DNA from: Flavobacterium poyangense
GTDB taxonomy: Bacteria > Bacteroidota > Bacteroidia > Flavobacteriales > Flavobacteriaceae
Direction: 5' to 3'
NCBI RefSeq assembly: GCF_011751075.1
Contig: NZ_JAALLN010000003.1
Location: forward strand, 1-64,000
Length of the DNA: 64,000 nt
The first letter of the stretch is position 1. Every line of letters begins with the position of its first letter. The notes below the pieces were generated by a model, which was not told the origin of the DNA, did not search any database, and saw only the letters and a list, made by a program, of their open reading frames with translations. Position numbers and translations under genes: made by a program. This document shows positions 16,645 through 26,346 of this stretch, piece after piece.

Positions 16645-18801
16645 ATGGCTAGAGATTTAAAATATACAAGAAATATCGGAATTGCTGCTCACATTGATGC
16701 TGGTAAAACAACAACTACTGAGCGTATTCTTTTTTATACTGGAAAGTCACACAAAATTGGTGAGGTACACGATGGTGCTGCAACAATGGACTGGATGGCA
16801 CAAGAGCAAGAAAGAGGTATTACAATTACTTCTGCTGCTACAACTTGTACTTGGAATTTTCCAACTGAGCAAGGTAAAACTTTACCTAATTCGTTGCCAT
16901 ACCACTTTAATATTATTGATACTCCTGGACACGTTGACTTTACTGTAGAGGTAAACCGTTCTTTGCGTGTACTTGATGGTTTGGTTTTCTTATTTAGTGC
17001 TGTTGATGGTGTTGAGCCTCAGTCAGAAACTAACTGGAGACTTGCTGATCAATATAGAGTTCCTCGTATGGGATTCGTAAACAAAATGGACCGTCAAGGT
17101 GCTAACTTTTTAGGAGTATGCGGACAGGTTAAAGATATGTTGAAATCGAATGCGGTTGCAATTACTTTGCCTATTGGTGACGAGGCTGATTTCAAAGGTA
17201 TTGTTGACTTAGTAAAAAATCAAGCTATTGTATGGCATGATGAAACTCAAGGAGCTACTTTTGATATCGTTGATATCCCGGCTGACATGGTTGACGAGGT
17301 TAGACAATATCGTTCTATTCTTATCGAAGAAATTGCTACTTACGATGAGAATCTTTTAGATAAGTATATGGAGGATGAGAACTCTATTACTGAAGAAGAG
17401 ATTAACAACGCGTTAAGAGCTGCAACTATTGACATGGCAATCATTCCTATGCTTGCTGGTTCTTCTTTCAAAAACAAAGGAGTTCAGTTCATGTTAGATG
17501 CAGTTTGTAAATATTTACCATCTCCTTTAGATAAAGAAGGTATCGAAGGTATTCACCCTGATGATGCTGATTTATTAGAAGAAGATCAAACTAAAATCTT
17601 GCGTAAGCCAGATGTAAAAGAGCCGTTTGCTGCTTTGGCATTTAAAATTGCTACTGACCCGTTCGTAGGTCGTTTAGCTTTCTTCCGTGCTTACTCTGGT
17701 CGTTTAGATGCAGGTTCTTATGTTTTAAATACTCGTTCTGGTAACAAAGAGAGAATCTCTCGTATTTACCAAATGCACGCTAACAAGCAAAATCCAATCG
17801 AATTTATTGAGGCTGGAGATATTGGAGCTGCTGTAGGATTTAAAGACATCAAAACAGGAGATACTTTATGTGATGAAAAGAATCCAATTATCTTGGAATC
17901 TATGAAATTCCCTGATCCTGTAATTGGTATCGCTATTGAGCCTAAAACTAAAGCTGACGTTGATAAAATGGGTATGGCTTTAGCGAAATTAGCTGAAGAG
18001 GATCCAACATTTACTGTTAGAACAGATGAGGCTTCAGGTCAAACTATTATCTCTGGTATGGGTGAGCTTCACTTAGATATCTTGGTTGATAGAATGAAAC
18101 GTGAATTCAAAGTTGAAGTAAACCAAGGTGAGCCTCAAGTTGAGTACAAAGAAGCATTTACAAAATCTGCTCAACACAGAGAAACTTACAAGAAACAATC
18201 TGGAGGTCGTGGTAAATTCGGTGATATCGTATTTACAATTGAGCCTGCTGATGAAGTTGATGGTAAAGTTCCGGTTGGATTGCAGTTTATCAATGCTGTA
18301 AAAGGTGGTAACGTTCCTAAAGAATATATCCCGGCTGTTGAAAAAGGATTTAGAGAAGCTATGAAAACTGGTCCGTTAGCAGGTTATGCTGTAGATAGTT
18401 TGAAAGTAACTTTAACTGATGGATCTTTCCACCCTGTGGATTCTGATGCATTATCTTTTGAATTAGCTGCAAGAATGGGTTATAAGGAGTCTGGGCGTGC
18501 TGCCGGAGCTGTTATTTTGGAGCCAATCATGAAAATCGAAGTTATTACTCCTGAAGAAAACATGGGTGATATCGTAGGTGACTTGAACCGTCGTAGAGGT
18601 CAGGTAAATGATATGGGGGACAGAAACGGAGCTAAAACGATCAAAGCTGATGTGCCTTTGTCTGAAATGTTTGGTTATGTTACAACATTAAGAACATTAT
18701 CTTCAGGTAGAGCTACTTCAACAATGGAGTTTTCTCACTATGCAGAAACGCCTTCTAATATTTCAGAAGCGGTAATTAAAAAAGCAAAAGGTAACGCTTA
18801 A
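16645..18801 (+). CDS. fusA: Elongation factor G
   Basis: EF-G is the GTPase that drives tRNA-mRNA translocation and, with RRF, ribosome recycling. The 718-aa protein shows the G1 loop AHIDAGKTT (15-23), the switch segment [12 protein letters not shown]3 DTPGHVDFT and G4 NKMDR, then domain II and the C-terminal domains III-V with [10 protein letters not shown] and the domain IV loop [13 protein letters not shown]. It sits in its usual place in the str operon, 11 nt from both neighbours. The tuf gene that follows fusA in many bacteria is absent here; rpsJ comes next. Confidence 0.98.
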   Translation: MARDLKYTRNIGIAAHIDAGKTTTTERILFYTGKSHKIGEVHDGAATMDWMAQEQERGITITSAATTCTWNFPTEQGKTLPNSLPYHFNIIDTPGHVDFTVEVNRSLRVLDGLVFLFSAVDGVEPQSETNWRLADQYRVPRMGFVNKMDRQGANFLGVCGQVKDMLKSNAVAITLPIGDEADFKGIVDLVKNQAIVWHDETQGATFDIVDIPADMVDEVRQYRSILIEEIATYDENLLDKYMEDENSITEEEINNALRAATIDMAIIPMLAGSSFKNKGVQFMLDAVCKYLPSPLDKEGIEGIHPDDADLLEEDQTKILRKPDVKEPFAALAFKIATDPFVGRLAFFRAYSGRLDAGSYVLNTRSGNKERISRIYQMHANKQNPIEFIEAGDIGAAVGFKDIKTGDTLCDEKNPIILESMKFPDPVIGIAIEPKTKADVDKMGMALAKLAEEDPTFTVRTDEASGQTIISGMGELHLDILVDRMKREFKVEVNQGEPQVEYKEAFTKSAQHRETYKKQSGGRGKFGDIVFTIEPADEVDGKVPVGLQFINAVKGGNVPKEYIPAVEKGFREAMKTGPLAGYAVDSLKVTLTDGSFHPVDSDALSFELAARMGYKESGRAAGAVILEPIMKIEVITPEENMGDIVGDLNRRRGQVNDMGDRNGAKTIKADVPLSEMFGYVTTLRTLSSGRATSTMEFSHYAETPSNISEAVIKKAKGNA

Positions 18802-18812
18802 TTCTTAAGAAA

Positions 18813-19118
18813 ATGAGTCAAAAAATCAGAATAAAACTAAAATCTTACGATCACATGTTGGTAGATAAATCTGCTGAAAAGATCGTAAAAACAGTAAAAA
18901 CTACTGGAGCGGTTGTAACAGGTCCAATTCCGTTGCCAACTCACAAAAAACTTTTCACTGTATTGCGTTCTCCGCACGTTAACAAAAAAGCGAGAGAGCA
19001 ATTCGAAGTAATGTCATACAAGAGATTGATTGATATTTATTCGTCTTCATCTAAAACTATTGATGCTTTAATGAAACTTGAATTGCCAAGTGGTGTTGAA
19101 GTAGAGATCAAAGTATAA
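18813..19118 (+). CDS. rpsJ: 30S ribosomal protein S10 (uS10, NusE)
   Basis: This 101-aa protein has the S10 landmarks [10 protein letters not shown] at the N terminus, [30 protein letters not shown] in two adjacent conserved segments, and [11 protein letters not shown] at the end. S10 is a 30S head protein and, as NusE, also a partner of NusB and NusG in antitermination. Here it ends the str operon: a strong terminator follows. In many bacteria it instead begins the S10 operon and is directly followed by rplC. Confidence 0.97.
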
Positions 19119-19140
19119 TTTTTTATTATATTTTATAAAT

Positions 19141-19172
19141 AAAAAGCGGAACAGAAATGTTCCGCTTTTTTT
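19141..19172 (+). terminator. Intrinsic terminator after rpsJ
   Basis: A perfect 13-bp stem (19141-19153 with 19158-19170) with a GAAA tetraloop ends in a T-run. It should separate the str unit from the S10 unit. Confidence 0.93.
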
Positions 19173-19421
19173 ATGGATTTAAGTTTTTTTTTAGTGGCTG
19201 ATGGTTGTTTTTTGTTTTTGTAAAAACGGTGTTTGTTTTTGTGAAATGTCTTTTGTTTAGGCTGTTGGCGACGTTTTTTGATTTTTATTGTGGTGTAATT
19301 GTTGGTTGTTTTGTTGTTTCTGGCTGAAGTAATTATTTTAAATTTTTAAATCGTTGCGAGGTGTGTTGGGTCTGATTTTGGGCTTGGATTTTGATTATGA
19401 GCGATTTAATTTTCGTAACTG
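19173..19421 (+). other. Non-coding G/T-rich gap between the str and S10 units
   Basis: About 250 bp without a credible reading frame. The plus strand is rich in G and T and poor in C and A, and carries an 11-bp direct repeat TTTGTTTTTGT at 19211-19221 and 19232-19242, 21 nt apart. I see no recognisable RNA or mobile element. Confidence 0.6.
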
Positions 19422-19453
19422 TTTGGTATATTCAATTTTAATAGCTACTTTTG
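19422..19453 (+). promoter_or_regulatory. Promoter of the S10-spc-alpha gene cluster
   Basis: TTTG (19422-19425) and TACTTTTG (19446-19453) with 20 nt between them match the Bacteroidota consensus. The leader to the rplC ATG at 19523 would be about 60 nt. Confidence 0.85.
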
Positions 19454-19522
19454 CACTCCCTGTTTGGAAATTTCTGTTATTTTCAAATTGAAGGGAATTT
19501 TAGTAATTAATAATTAATATTT

Positions 19523-20140
19523 ATGTCTGGGTTAATTGGTAAAAAAATCGGCATGACTAGCATTTTCGACGAAAACGGGAAAAACATTCCTTGTACAGTA
19601 ATCGAAGCTGGGCCGTGTGTTGTTACCCAAGTCAGAACCAAAGGTGTTGACGGGTACGAAGCGTTGCAACTTGGTTTCGATGACAAAAACGAGAAACATT
19701 CCACTAAAGCGGCTTTAGGTCACTTTAAAAAAGCGGGAACTGTTGCTAAGAAAAAAGTCGTTGAATTTCAAGATTTTGCAACTGAACAAAAATTAGGAGA
19801 TCTTATTGATGTTTCTATTTTTTCTGAAGGAGAATTTGTAGATGTACAAGGTGTCTCAAAAGGTAAAGGTTTTCAAGGGGTTGTTAAACGTCACGGATTT
19901 GGTGGTGTTGGACAAGCAACTCACGGTCAACACAACCGTTTAAGAGCGCCAGGTTCTGTGGGAGCTTCTTCTTATCCATCTAGAGTATTCAAAGGAATGC
20001 GTATGGCTGGAAGAATGGGAGGAGACAATGTAAAAGTTCAAAACCTTAGAGTTTTAAAAGTAGTAGCTGAAAAGAATCTACTTGTTATTAAAGGATGTGT
20101 TCCTGGACATAAAAACTCTTATGTAATCATTCAGAAGTAA
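19523..20140 (+). CDS. rplC: 50S ribosomal protein L3 (uL3)
   Basis: The 205-aa protein opens with [14 protein letters not shown], typical of L3, and has the central loop [13 protein letters not shown] with the extended GPGSVG-like segment [25 protein letters not shown] that reaches toward the peptidyl-transferase centre. L3 is an early 50S assembly protein. It is the first gene after the S10-cluster promoter and its stop shares one base with the rplD start (TAATG), implying translational coupling. Confidence 0.97.
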   Translation: MSGLIGKKIGMTSIFDENGKNIPCTVIEAGPCVVTQVRTKGVDGYEALQLGFDDKNEKHSTKAALGHFKKAGTVAKKKVVEFQDFATEQKLGDLIDVSIFSEGEFVDVQGVSKGKGFQGVVKRHGFGGVGQATHGQHNRLRAPGSVGASSYPSRVFKGMRMAGRMGGDNVKVQNLRVLKVVAEKNLLVIKGCVPGHKNSYVIIQK

Positions 20141-20769
20141 TGGAAGTAAAAGTATTAGATTTCAACGGAAAAGATACTGGAAGAAAAGTTCAACTTTCTG
20201 ATTCAGTATTCGCAATTGAACCAAACAATCACGCTGTATACCTTGATGTTAAGCAATATCTTGCTAATCAAAGACAAGGTACTCACAAAGCTAAAGAAAG
20301 AGCTGAAGTGACAGGAAGTACACGTAAGATTAAAAAACAAAAAGGAACTGGTACAGCTCGTGCGGGTAGTATCAAAAATCCATTGTTTAAAGGTGGTGGA
20401 ACAATTTTTGGACCAAGACCAAGAAGTTATTCATTCAAATTGAATAAAAGCTTGAAGAGATTGGCTAGAAAATCTGCTTTCTCAATCAAAGCAAAAGAGT
20501 CGAATATTATCGTTCTTGAAGACTTTAATTTTGAAACGCCAAACACTAAAAATTTCATTAACGTTTTGAAAGCTTTAGGGTTAGAGAGTAAAAAATCTTT
20601 ATTTGTGTTGGGAGAGTCGAATAAAAATGTATATTTGTCGTCACGCAATTTAAAGGCTTCAAATGTCGTAACTAGCTCAGAATTAAGCACTTACGCTATC
20701 TTAAACACTAATAATTTAGTGCTTTTGGAAGGTTCTTTGGAGTTAATTGAAGAAAATTTAAGTAAATAA
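20140..20769 (+). CDS. rplD: 50S ribosomal protein L4 (uL4)
   Basis: L4 lines the polypeptide exit tunnel with an extended loop, visible here as the basic stretch TRKIKKQKGTGTARAG and GGGTIFGPRPRSYSFKLNK. The 209-aa length is normal. L4 represses its own S10 operon in E. coli; no equivalent leader structure could be proved here. It overlaps the rplC stop by one base and precedes rplW by 7 nt. Confidence 0.97.
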   Translation: MEVKVLDFNGKDTGRKVQLSDSVFAIEPNNHAVYLDVKQYLANQRQGTHKAKERAEVTGSTRKIKKQKGTGTARAGSIKNPLFKGGGTIFGPRPRSYSFKLNKSLKRLARKSAFSIKAKESNIIVLEDFNFETPNTKNFINVLKALGLESKKSLFVLGESNKNVYLSSRNLKASNVVTSSELSTYAILNTNNLVLLEGSLELIEENLSK

Positions 20770-20776
20770 TAGGAAT

Positions 20777-21067
20777 ATGAGTATCATTATCAGACCTATA
20801 GTAACGGAAAAAGTAACCAAAGAAAGTGAAGTTTTAAACCGCTTCGGATTCGTTGTTGACAAAAAAGCAAACAAAGTTCAGATTAAGAAAGCTGTTGAGG
20901 CTGCTTATGGAGTAACTATCGTTTCAGTTAACACGATGAACGTTAGACCGGATAGAACTACAAAATACACTAAAAGTGGTTTAATCAGTGGAAAGACAAA
21001 TGCAATTAAGAAAGCGATTGTTCAAGTACAAGAAGGAGAAACAATTGATTTTTACAACAATATCTAA
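20777..21067 (+). CDS. rplW: 50S ribosomal protein L23 (uL23)
   Basis: The 96-aa protein begins IIRPIVTEKVT and has the KANKVQIKKAVEAAYGV helix-strand segment and NTMNVRPDRTTKY loop of L23. It sits at the tunnel exit, where it docks trigger factor and SRP. Spacers of 7-9 nt tie it to rplD and rplB. Confidence 0.96.
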   Translation: MSIIIRPIVTEKVTKESEVLNRFGFVVDKKANKVQIKKAVEAAYGVTIVSVNTMNVRPDRTTKYTKSGLISGKTNAIKKAIVQVQEGETIDFYNNI

Positions 21068-21076
21068 GATAGAAAA

Positions 21077-21901
21077 ATGTCAGTAAGAAAATTAAAACCT
21101 ATTACCCCAGGTCAGCGATTTAGAGTTGTGAATGGTTATGACGCCATTACAACTGATAAGCCGGAACGCTCTTTGATAGCGCCGATAAAAAACTCTGGAG
21201 GTAGAAATAGTCAAGGAAAGATGACCATGCGTTATACGGGTGGTGGTCACAAGCAGAGATATCGTATTATTGATTTCAAAAGAACTAAAGACGGAATTCC
21301 GGCTACAGTGAAATCAATCGAATACGATCCAAATCGTACTGCATTTATCGCTTTATTAGCTTACGCTGATGGAGAGAAAACTTATATTATCGCTCAAAAC
21401 GGATTGAAAGTAGGTCAGAAATTAGTTTCTGGACCAGAGTCTCAACCAGAGATCGGTAATACATTGCCTTTAAGCAGAATTCCTTTGGGAACTGTTATAT
21501 CTTGTATTGAGTTACGTCCAGGACAAGGAGCAGTTATTGCTCGTTCAGCTGGAACTTTTGCTCAGTTAATGGCAAGAGACGGGAAATATGCAACAATTAA
21601 AATGCCATCTGGTGAAACAAGATTGATCTTGTTAACTTGTTCGGCTACAATTGGAGCTGTTTCTAACTCTGACCACCAATTGGTTGTATCTGGTAAAGCA
21701 GGTAGAACAAGATGGTTAGGAAGAAGACCTAGAACTAGACCAGTAGCGATGAACCCAGTTGATCACCCTATGGGAGGTGGTGAAGGACGTTCTTCTGGAG
21801 GGCACCCACGTTCAAGAAACGGATTGCCAGCTAAAGGTTACAGAACTCGTTCTAAGAAAAACCCGAGTAACAAGTATATCGTAGAACGTAGAAAGAAATA
21901 A
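21077..21901 (+). CDS. rplB: 50S ribosomal protein L2 (uL2)
   Basis: L2 is required for subunit joining and lies close to the peptidyl-transferase centre. The 274-aa product has [19 protein letters not shown] near residue 45, the SH3-like middle and the C-terminal loop with [17 protein letters not shown], which contains the conserved histidine once proposed to act in peptide transfer. Length is normal. Confidence 0.98.
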   Translation: MSVRKLKPITPGQRFRVVNGYDAITTDKPERSLIAPIKNSGGRNSQGKMTMRYTGGGHKQRYRIIDFKRTKDGIPATVKSIEYDPNRTAFIALLAYADGEKTYIIAQNGLKVGQKLVSGPESQPEIGNTLPLSRIPLGTVISCIELRPGQGAVIARSAGTFAQLMARDGKYATIKMPSGETRLILLTCSATIGAVSNSDHQLVVSGKAGRTRWLGRRPRTRPVAMNPVDHPMGGGEGRSSGGHPRSRNGLPAKGYRTRSKKNPSNKYIVERRKK

Positions 21902-21907
21902 TAAGAT

Positions 21908-22186
21908 ATGGCACGTTCATTAAAAAAAGGACCTTTCGTTCATTATAAGTTAGACAAGAAAGTTCAGGAAAACGTAGAAAGTGGTAAAAATGCAGTTGTA
22001 AAGACTTGGTCTAGAGCTTCAATGATTACTCCGGATTTCGTTGGACAAACTATCGCAGTTCATAACGGTCGTCAATTTGTACCGGTTTACGTAACAGAAA
22101 ACATGGTAGGTCACAAATTAGGAGAGTTTTCACCAACTAGATCTTTTAGAGGTCATGCTGGAGCAAAAAATAAAGGTAAAAAATAA
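21908..22186 (+). CDS. rpsS: 30S ribosomal protein S19 (uS19)
   Basis: The 92-aa protein opens [11 protein letters not shown] and contains [22 protein letters not shown] and [16 protein letters not shown], all S19 hallmarks. S19 forms part of the 30S head next to S13. It lies 6 nt from each neighbour in the S10 cluster. Confidence 0.97.
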   Translation: MARSLKKGPFVHYKLDKKVQENVESGKNAVVKTWSRASMITPDFVGQTIAVHNGRQFVPVYVTENMVGHKLGEFSPTRSFRGHAGAKNKGKK

Positions 22187-22192
22187 GAAGCA

Positions 22193-22606
22193 ATGGGAGT
22201 TCGTAAAAGAGAAACAGCAGATGCGAGAAAAGAGGCTAATAAGTCTATTGCTTTCGCAAAATTGAATAACTGCCCTACTTCACCTAGAAAAATGCGCTTA
22301 GTAGCGGACTTGGTAAGAGGTCAGAAGGTAGAAAGAGCACTTAACATTTTAAGATTCAGTTCTAAAGAAGCTTCAAGAAAATTAGAAAAACTATTATTAT
22401 CTGCAATCAACAACTGGGAGCAAAAAAATAGTGAAGGTAATTTAGAAGAAGCTGGATTATTTGTTAAAGAGATCAGAGTAGATGGTGGAATGATGTTGAA
22501 AAGACTTCGTCCAGCTCCACAAGGTCGTGCACACAGAATAAGAAAACGTTCTAATCACGTAACAATCGTGCTTGGAGCTATCAATAACACACAAAGCAAT
22601 TCTTAA
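22193..22606 (+). CDS. rplV: 50S ribosomal protein L22 (uL22)
   Basis: L22 contributes an extended hairpin to the exit tunnel. The 137-aa protein contains [19 protein letters not shown] and the hairpin/C-terminal segment [24 protein letters not shown]. The N terminus is about 15 residues longer than in E. coli, as is common in Bacteroidota. Confidence 0.97.
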
Positions 22607-22611
22607 GCAGC

Positions 22612-23373
22612 ATGGGACAAAAGACAAATCCAATTGGAAATAGACTTGGTATCATCAGAGGGTGGGACTCAAACTGGTATGGTGGAAATGATTACGGTGA
22701 TAAACTTGCCGAAGATCACAAAATCAGAAAGTATATCCACGCTCGTTTATCAAAAGCTAGTGTATCAAAAGTAATCATTGAGAGAACTTTAAAGCTTGTA
22801 ACCGTTACTATCACTACTGCTAGACCTGGTATCATTATCGGAAAAGGCGGACAAGAGGTAGACAAGTTAAAAGAGGAACTTAAGAAAGTTACTGACAAAG
22901 AGGTTCAAATTAACATCTTTGAAATCAAAAGACCTGAGTTAGATGCTTATCTTGTGGCGACAAGCATCGCTCGTCAAATCGAAAGCCGTATTTCTTACAG
23001 ACGTGCAATCAAAATGGCTATTGCTGCTTCTATGCGTATGAACGCTGAAGGTATCAAAGTTTTGATTTCTGGTCGTTTGAATGGTGCTGAGATGGCACGT
23101 TCTGAAGGATTCAAAGAAGGTAGAATTCCTCTATCAACTTTCAGAGCTGATATTGATTATGCTTTGGCTGAAGCTCACACTACTTACGGTAGAATGGGTA
23201 TCAAAGTATGGATCATGAAAGGTGAAGTTTATGGAAAGAGAGATCTTTCTCCACTTGCAGGAATGGATAAAAAACAATCCGGAACTGGTGGTGGAAAAGG
23301 TGGAGATTCTCCAAGAGGAGAAAGAAAAGCCTTTAATAAAGGTGGTAAACCAGACGCTCGTAAAAGAAAGTAA
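22612..23373 (+). CDS. rpsC: 30S ribosomal protein S3 (uS3)
   Basis: S3 lies at the mRNA entry channel and carries a KH domain; the GxxG-type loop is visible as [13 protein letters not shown] near residue 85. It opens [23 protein letters not shown] as S3 does. The 253-aa length includes a basic, glycine-rich C-terminal tail (about 218-253) that varies between species. Confidence 0.97.
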   Translation: MGQKTNPIGNRLGIIRGWDSNWYGGNDYGDKLAEDHKIRKYIHARLSKASVSKVIIERTLKLVTVTITTARPGIIIGKGGQEVDKLKEELKKVTDKEVQINIFEIKRPELDAYLVATSIARQIESRISYRRAIKMAIAASMRMNAEGIKVLISGRLNGAEMARSEGFKEGRIPLSTFRADIDYALAEAHTTYGRMGIKVWIMKGEVYGKRDLSPLAGMDKKQSGTGGGKGGDSPRGERKAFNKGGKPDARKRK

Positions 23374-23392
23374 ATTTTTAAACTAAAGAAAA

Positions 23393-23818
23393 ATGTTACA
23401 GCCTAAAAGAACAAAATACCGTAAGGTACAAAAAGGTAAGATGAAAGGTAACTCTCAAAGAGGGCATGAACTTTCTAATGGAATGTTTGGAATTAAATCT
23501 GTACACGAAGATGGAATGTTCTTAACTTCACGTCAAATCGAAGCTGCACGTATCGCTGCAACTCGTTTTATGAAAAGAGAAGGACAATTATGGATTAAAA
23601 TATTTCCGGACAAACCTATTACTAAGAAACCTCTTGAAGTACGTATGGGTAAAGGTAAAGGAGCAGTTGAGTATTGGGCTGCTGTTGTTAAACCAGGAAG
23701 AATTATGTTTGAAGTTGGAGGAGTTCCTTTATCAGTTGCAAAAGAGGCGTTACGTCTTGCAGCTCAAAAGCTTCCAGTAAAAACTAAGTTCGTCGTTGCT
23801 AGAGATTTCGAAGCATAA
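23393..23818 (+). CDS. rplP: 50S ribosomal protein L16 (uL16)
   Basis: This 141-aa protein begins [19 protein letters not shown] and has [33 protein letters not shown] and the closing LPVKTKFV of L16, which helps position A-site tRNA on the 50S. It follows rpsC by 19 nt and precedes rpmC by 13 nt. Confidence 0.97.
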   Translation: MLQPKRTKYRKVQKGKMKGNSQRGHELSNGMFGIKSVHEDGMFLTSRQIEAARIAATRFMKREGQLWIKIFPDKPITKKPLEVRMGKGKGAVEYWAAVVKPGRIMFEVGGVPLSVAKEALRLAAQKLPVKTKFVVARDFEA

Positions 23819-23831
23819 TTTATATTATATT

Positions 23832-24023
23832 ATGAAACAATCAGAAATAAAAGATCTTTCTGCAGCGGAGTTGCAAGAAAAACTTAGTCAAACTAAGAAA
23901 GTATATGCTGACCTAAAAATGGCTCACGCTATTTCTCCAATTGAAAACCCACTTCAAATTAGAAGTGTAAGAAGAACAGTTGCAAGATTGGCTACAGAGT
24001 TAACTAAAAGAGAGTTACAATAA
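23832..24023 (+). CDS. rpmC: 50S ribosomal protein L29 (uL29)
   Basis: The 63-aa, two-helix protein reads MKQSEIKDLSAAELQEKL and ends in IRSVRRTVARLATEL, the L29 pattern. L29 sits at the tunnel exit beside L23. An upstream in-frame TTG at 23796 would overlap rplP and add residues unlike L29, so the ATG at 23832 is chosen. Confidence 0.95.
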   Translation: MKQSEIKDLSAAELQEKLSQTKKVYADLKMAHAISPIENPLQIRSVRRTVARLATELTKRELQ

Positions 24024-24040
24024 TTGTATTCTGCTGAAAG

Positions 24041-24301
24041 ATGGAAGAAAAAAGAAATTTAAGAAAAGAAAGAATTGGTGTTGTTACTTCAAATAAAATG
24101 GACAAGTCTATTGTTATTTCTGAAGTAAGAAGAGTAAAACACCCATTATACGGTAAGTTCGTGTTGAAAACTAAGAAATATGTTGCACACGACGAAACAA
24201 ACGACTGTAACATTGGAGATACTGTAAGAATTAGCGAAACGCGTCCTTTAAGTAAAACAAAATGTTGGAGATTAGTTGAAATCTTAGAAAGAGCTAAATA
24301 A
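24041..24301 (+). CDS. rpsQ: 30S ribosomal protein S17 (uS17)
   Basis: The 86-aa OB-fold protein has [19 protein letters not shown] and [10 protein letters not shown] and the segment [18 protein letters not shown], all typical of S17, a primary 16S rRNA binder. It ends 2 nt before rplN. Confidence 0.97.
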   Translation: MEEKRNLRKERIGVVTSNKMDKSIVISEVRRVKHPLYGKFVLKTKKYVAHDETNDCNIGDTVRISETRPLSKTKCWRLVEILERAK

Positions 24302-24303
24302 TT

Positions 24304-24672
24304 ATGGTACAACAAGAATCAAGACTAAAAGTAGCAGATAACACGGGAGCAAAAGAAGTTTTAACTATCCGTGTTTTAGGAGGTACCAAAAGAAGGTATG
24401 CCTCTGTTGGTGACAAGATTGTAGTTTCTATCAAAGACGCAACTCCAAACGGAAACGTGAAAAAAGGAGCTGTTTCAACTGCAGTTGTTGTACGTACCAA
24501 AAAAGAAGTGAGAAGAGCTGATGGTTCTTATATCCGTTTCGATGACAATGCATGTGTTCTTTTGAACGCTGCAGGGGAAATGAGAGGAACTCGTGTTTTT
24601 GGTCCGGTAGCAAGAGAACTTCGTGAAAAACAATTCATGAAAATTGTATCATTAGCACCAGAAGTGCTTTAA
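24304..24672 (+). CDS. rplN: 50S ribosomal protein L14 (uL14)
   Basis: The 122-aa sequence starts [19 protein letters not shown] and contains [15 protein letters not shown] and [13 protein letters not shown], diagnostic of L14. L14 lies at the subunit interface and is the docking site of RsfS. It follows rpsQ by 2 nt and precedes rplX by 11 nt. Confidence 0.98.
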
Positions 24673-24683
24673 TTCGTTTTAAG

Positions 24684-24998
24684 ATGATAAAGCTAAAAAT
24701 AAAATCAGGAGATATCGTAAGAGTAATTGCCGGAGACCATAAAGGTGCTGAAGGTAAAGTTTTACGTGTTTACCGTGAGAAAAATAAAGCGATAGTTGAA
24801 GGTGTAAACATGGTTTCGAAACATACAAAACCAAGTGCTAAAAACCCTCAAGGTGGTATCGTTAAGAAAGAAGCTTCTATACAAATATCTAACATTTCAC
24901 TAATTGATCCTAAAACTAAGGAAACAACTAGAGTTGGTATTAGAGTAGAAGGAGATAAGAAAGTAAGATTTTCAAAAAAATCTAATCAAGTACTATAG
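24684..24998 (+). CDS. rplX: 50S ribosomal protein L24 (uL24)
   Basis: The 104-aa protein has the KOW motif near its N terminus ([21 protein letters not shown]) and [24 protein letters not shown] downstream. L24 starts 50S assembly by binding the 5' end of 23S rRNA. It precedes rplE by 2 nt. Confidence 0.97.
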   Translation: MIKLKIKSGDIVRVIAGDHKGAEGKVLRVYREKNKAIVEGVNMVSKHTKPSAKNPQGGIVKKEASIQISNISLIDPKTKETTRVGIRVEGDKKVRFSKKSNQVL

Positions 24999-25000
24999 TA

Positions 25001-25552
25001 ATGGCATATACACCTAGACTAAAAGAAGAATATAAGAGTAGAGTAATCTCTGCTCTTAAAGAGGAATTCGGATATACAAACGTAATGCAAGTTCCAAAAT
25101 TGGAAAAAATCGTTTTGAGCCGTGGAGTTGGTGCAGCTGTATCTGATAAAAAACTTATCGACTATGCAGTAGATGAGTTAACAAAGATCACTGGACAAAA
25201 AGCAGTATCTACTATTTCAAAGAAAGACGTTGCGTCATTCAAATTGAGAAAAGGGATGCCGATTGGAGCAAAAGTTACTTTGCGTGGAGAAAGAATGTAT
25301 GAGTTTTTAGATAGACTTATTACTTCTGCTTTGCCACGTGTAAGAGACTTTAGTGGTATCAAAGCTACTGGTTTCGACGGAAGAGGTAACTACAATCTTG
25401 GAGTTTTAGAGCAAATCATTTTCCCTGAAATTGATATTGACAAAGTAAACAAAATTTCAGGAATGGATATTACTTTTGTTACTACTGCAAAAACAGATAA
25501 AGAGGCAAAGTCATTATTGGCTGAATTAGGTTTACCTTTTAAAAAGAATTAA
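25001..25552 (+). CDS. rplE: 50S ribosomal protein L5 (uL5)
   Basis: L5 binds 5S rRNA and the P-site tRNA elbow. The 183-aa protein contains [18 protein letters not shown], the TGQKAV loop, [17 protein letters not shown] and [19 protein letters not shown]. Length and ends are normal. In E. coli the S8 repressor site overlaps the start of this gene; I see no such hairpin here, but one occurs before rpsH. Confidence 0.97.
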   Translation: MAYTPRLKEEYKSRVISALKEEFGYTNVMQVPKLEKIVLSRGVGAAVSDKKLIDYAVDELTKITGQKAVSTISKKDVASFKLRKGMPIGAKVTLRGERMYEFLDRLITSALPRVRDFSGIKATGFDGRGNYNLGVLEQIIFPEIDIDKVNKISGMDITFVTTAKTDKEAKSLLAELGLPFKKN

Positions 25553-25555
25553 GAC

Positions 25556-25825
25556 ATGGCTAAAGAATCAATGAAAGCCCGCGAGGTTAAAAGAGAAAAA
25601 ACGGTAGCGAAGTATGCTGAGAAAAGAAAAGCTTTGAAAGAAGCCGGAGATTTTGAAGGATTACAAAAATTACCTAAAAATGCTTCGCCAATTCGTTTAC
25701 ACAATCGTTGTAAATTAACTGGTAGACCAAGAGGGTATATCCGTCAGTTCGGTATTTCACGTGTAACTTTCCGTGAGATGGCTAATAATGGATTAATTCC
25801 AGGAGTTAAAAAAGCGTCTTGGTAA
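25556..25825 (+). CDS. rpsN: 30S ribosomal protein S14 (uS14), zinc-free long form
   Basis: The 89-aa product is the long form of S14 and lacks the CxxC pairs of the short zinc-binding form; a single Cys lies in [21 protein letters not shown]. It ends [10 protein letters not shown] as usual. A promoter -33 box overlaps its last codons, and a 103-nt spacer with a strong hairpin separates it from rpsH. Confidence 0.97.
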   Translation: MAKESMKAREVKREKTVAKYAEKRKALKEAGDFEGLQKLPKNASPIRLHNRCKLTGRPRGYIRQFGISRVTFREMANNGLIPGVKKASW

Positions 25826-25849
25826 TCTCGCAATAAGTTATTACTTTTG
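25819..25849 (+). promoter_or_regulatory. Internal promoter before rpsH
   Basis: TTG (25819-25821) and TACTTTTG (25842-25849), 20 nt apart, match the Bacteroidota consensus. It would start a second transcript for rpsH and downstream genes inside the ribosomal cluster. Confidence 0.7.
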
Positions 25850-25880
25850 CAAACCAAAAATAATTTTAATTGATTAAAGG

Positions 25881-25904
25881 TTCGGGAAACGAGTGTTTCC
25901 CGAA
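25881..25904 (+). promoter_or_regulatory. Perfect 10-bp hairpin in the rpsH leader
   Basis: TTCGGGAAAC (25881-25890) and GTTTCCCGAA (25895-25904) pair perfectly around the loop GAGT. AAAACC follows, so it is not a terminator. It lies in the leader of the internal promoter, 24 nt before the rpsH ATG, and is a candidate site for autoregulation or mRNA processing. Confidence 0.65.
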
Positions 25905-25928
25905 AACCATAATCGCAATCAAATACAT

Positions 25929-26327
25929 ATGTATACAGATCCTATTGCAGATTATTTGACTAGAGTTCGTAACGCTGTGGCTGCAAACCACAAAGTTGTT
26001 GAAATTCCGGCTTCTAATCTAAAAAAAGAAATAACTAAGATCTTATTTGATCAAGGTTATATCTTAAGTTACAAATTTGAGGACAACTCTGTTCAGGGTT
26101 CAATCAAAATTGCTTTGAAGTATGACAAAGATACTAAAGAGCCTGTAATTAAAGATATCCAAAGAATTAGTAAACCAGGTTTACGTAAGTATGCCGGTGC
26201 TGCCAAATTACCTAGAATCCTTAACGGATTAGGAATTGCTATTGTTTCTACATCAAAAGGTTTGATGACTGGAAAACAAGCGAAGCAATTAAATGTAGGT
26301 GGTGAAGTAATTTGTTACGTATACTAA
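25929..26327 (+). CDS. rpsH: 30S ribosomal protein S8 (uS8)
   Basis: The 132-aa product begins MYTDPIADYLTRVRNA and ends with RILNGLGIAIVSTSKGLMTGKQAKQ and VGGEVICYVY, as S8 does. S8 binds helix 21 of 16S rRNA and represses the spc operon in E. coli. An in-frame start at 25893 would place the first residues inside the hairpin and add sequence unlike S8, so the ATG at 25929 is chosen. Confidence 0.97.
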   Translation: MYTDPIADYLTRVRNAVAANHKVVEIPASNLKKEITKILFDQGYILSYKFEDNSVQGSIKIALKYDKDTKEPVIKDIQRISKPGLRKYAGAAKLPRILNGLGIAIVSTSKGLMTGKQAKQLNVGGEVICYVY

Positions 26328-26346
26328 TTTTAAACACTAGATAAAG

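Noticed and set aside
23796-23831. Upstream TTG start for rpmC
   Set aside because: It would overlap rplP and add twelve residues unlike L29.
25893-25928. Upstream start for rpsH
   Set aside because: It lies within the leader hairpin and adds residues absent from S8.
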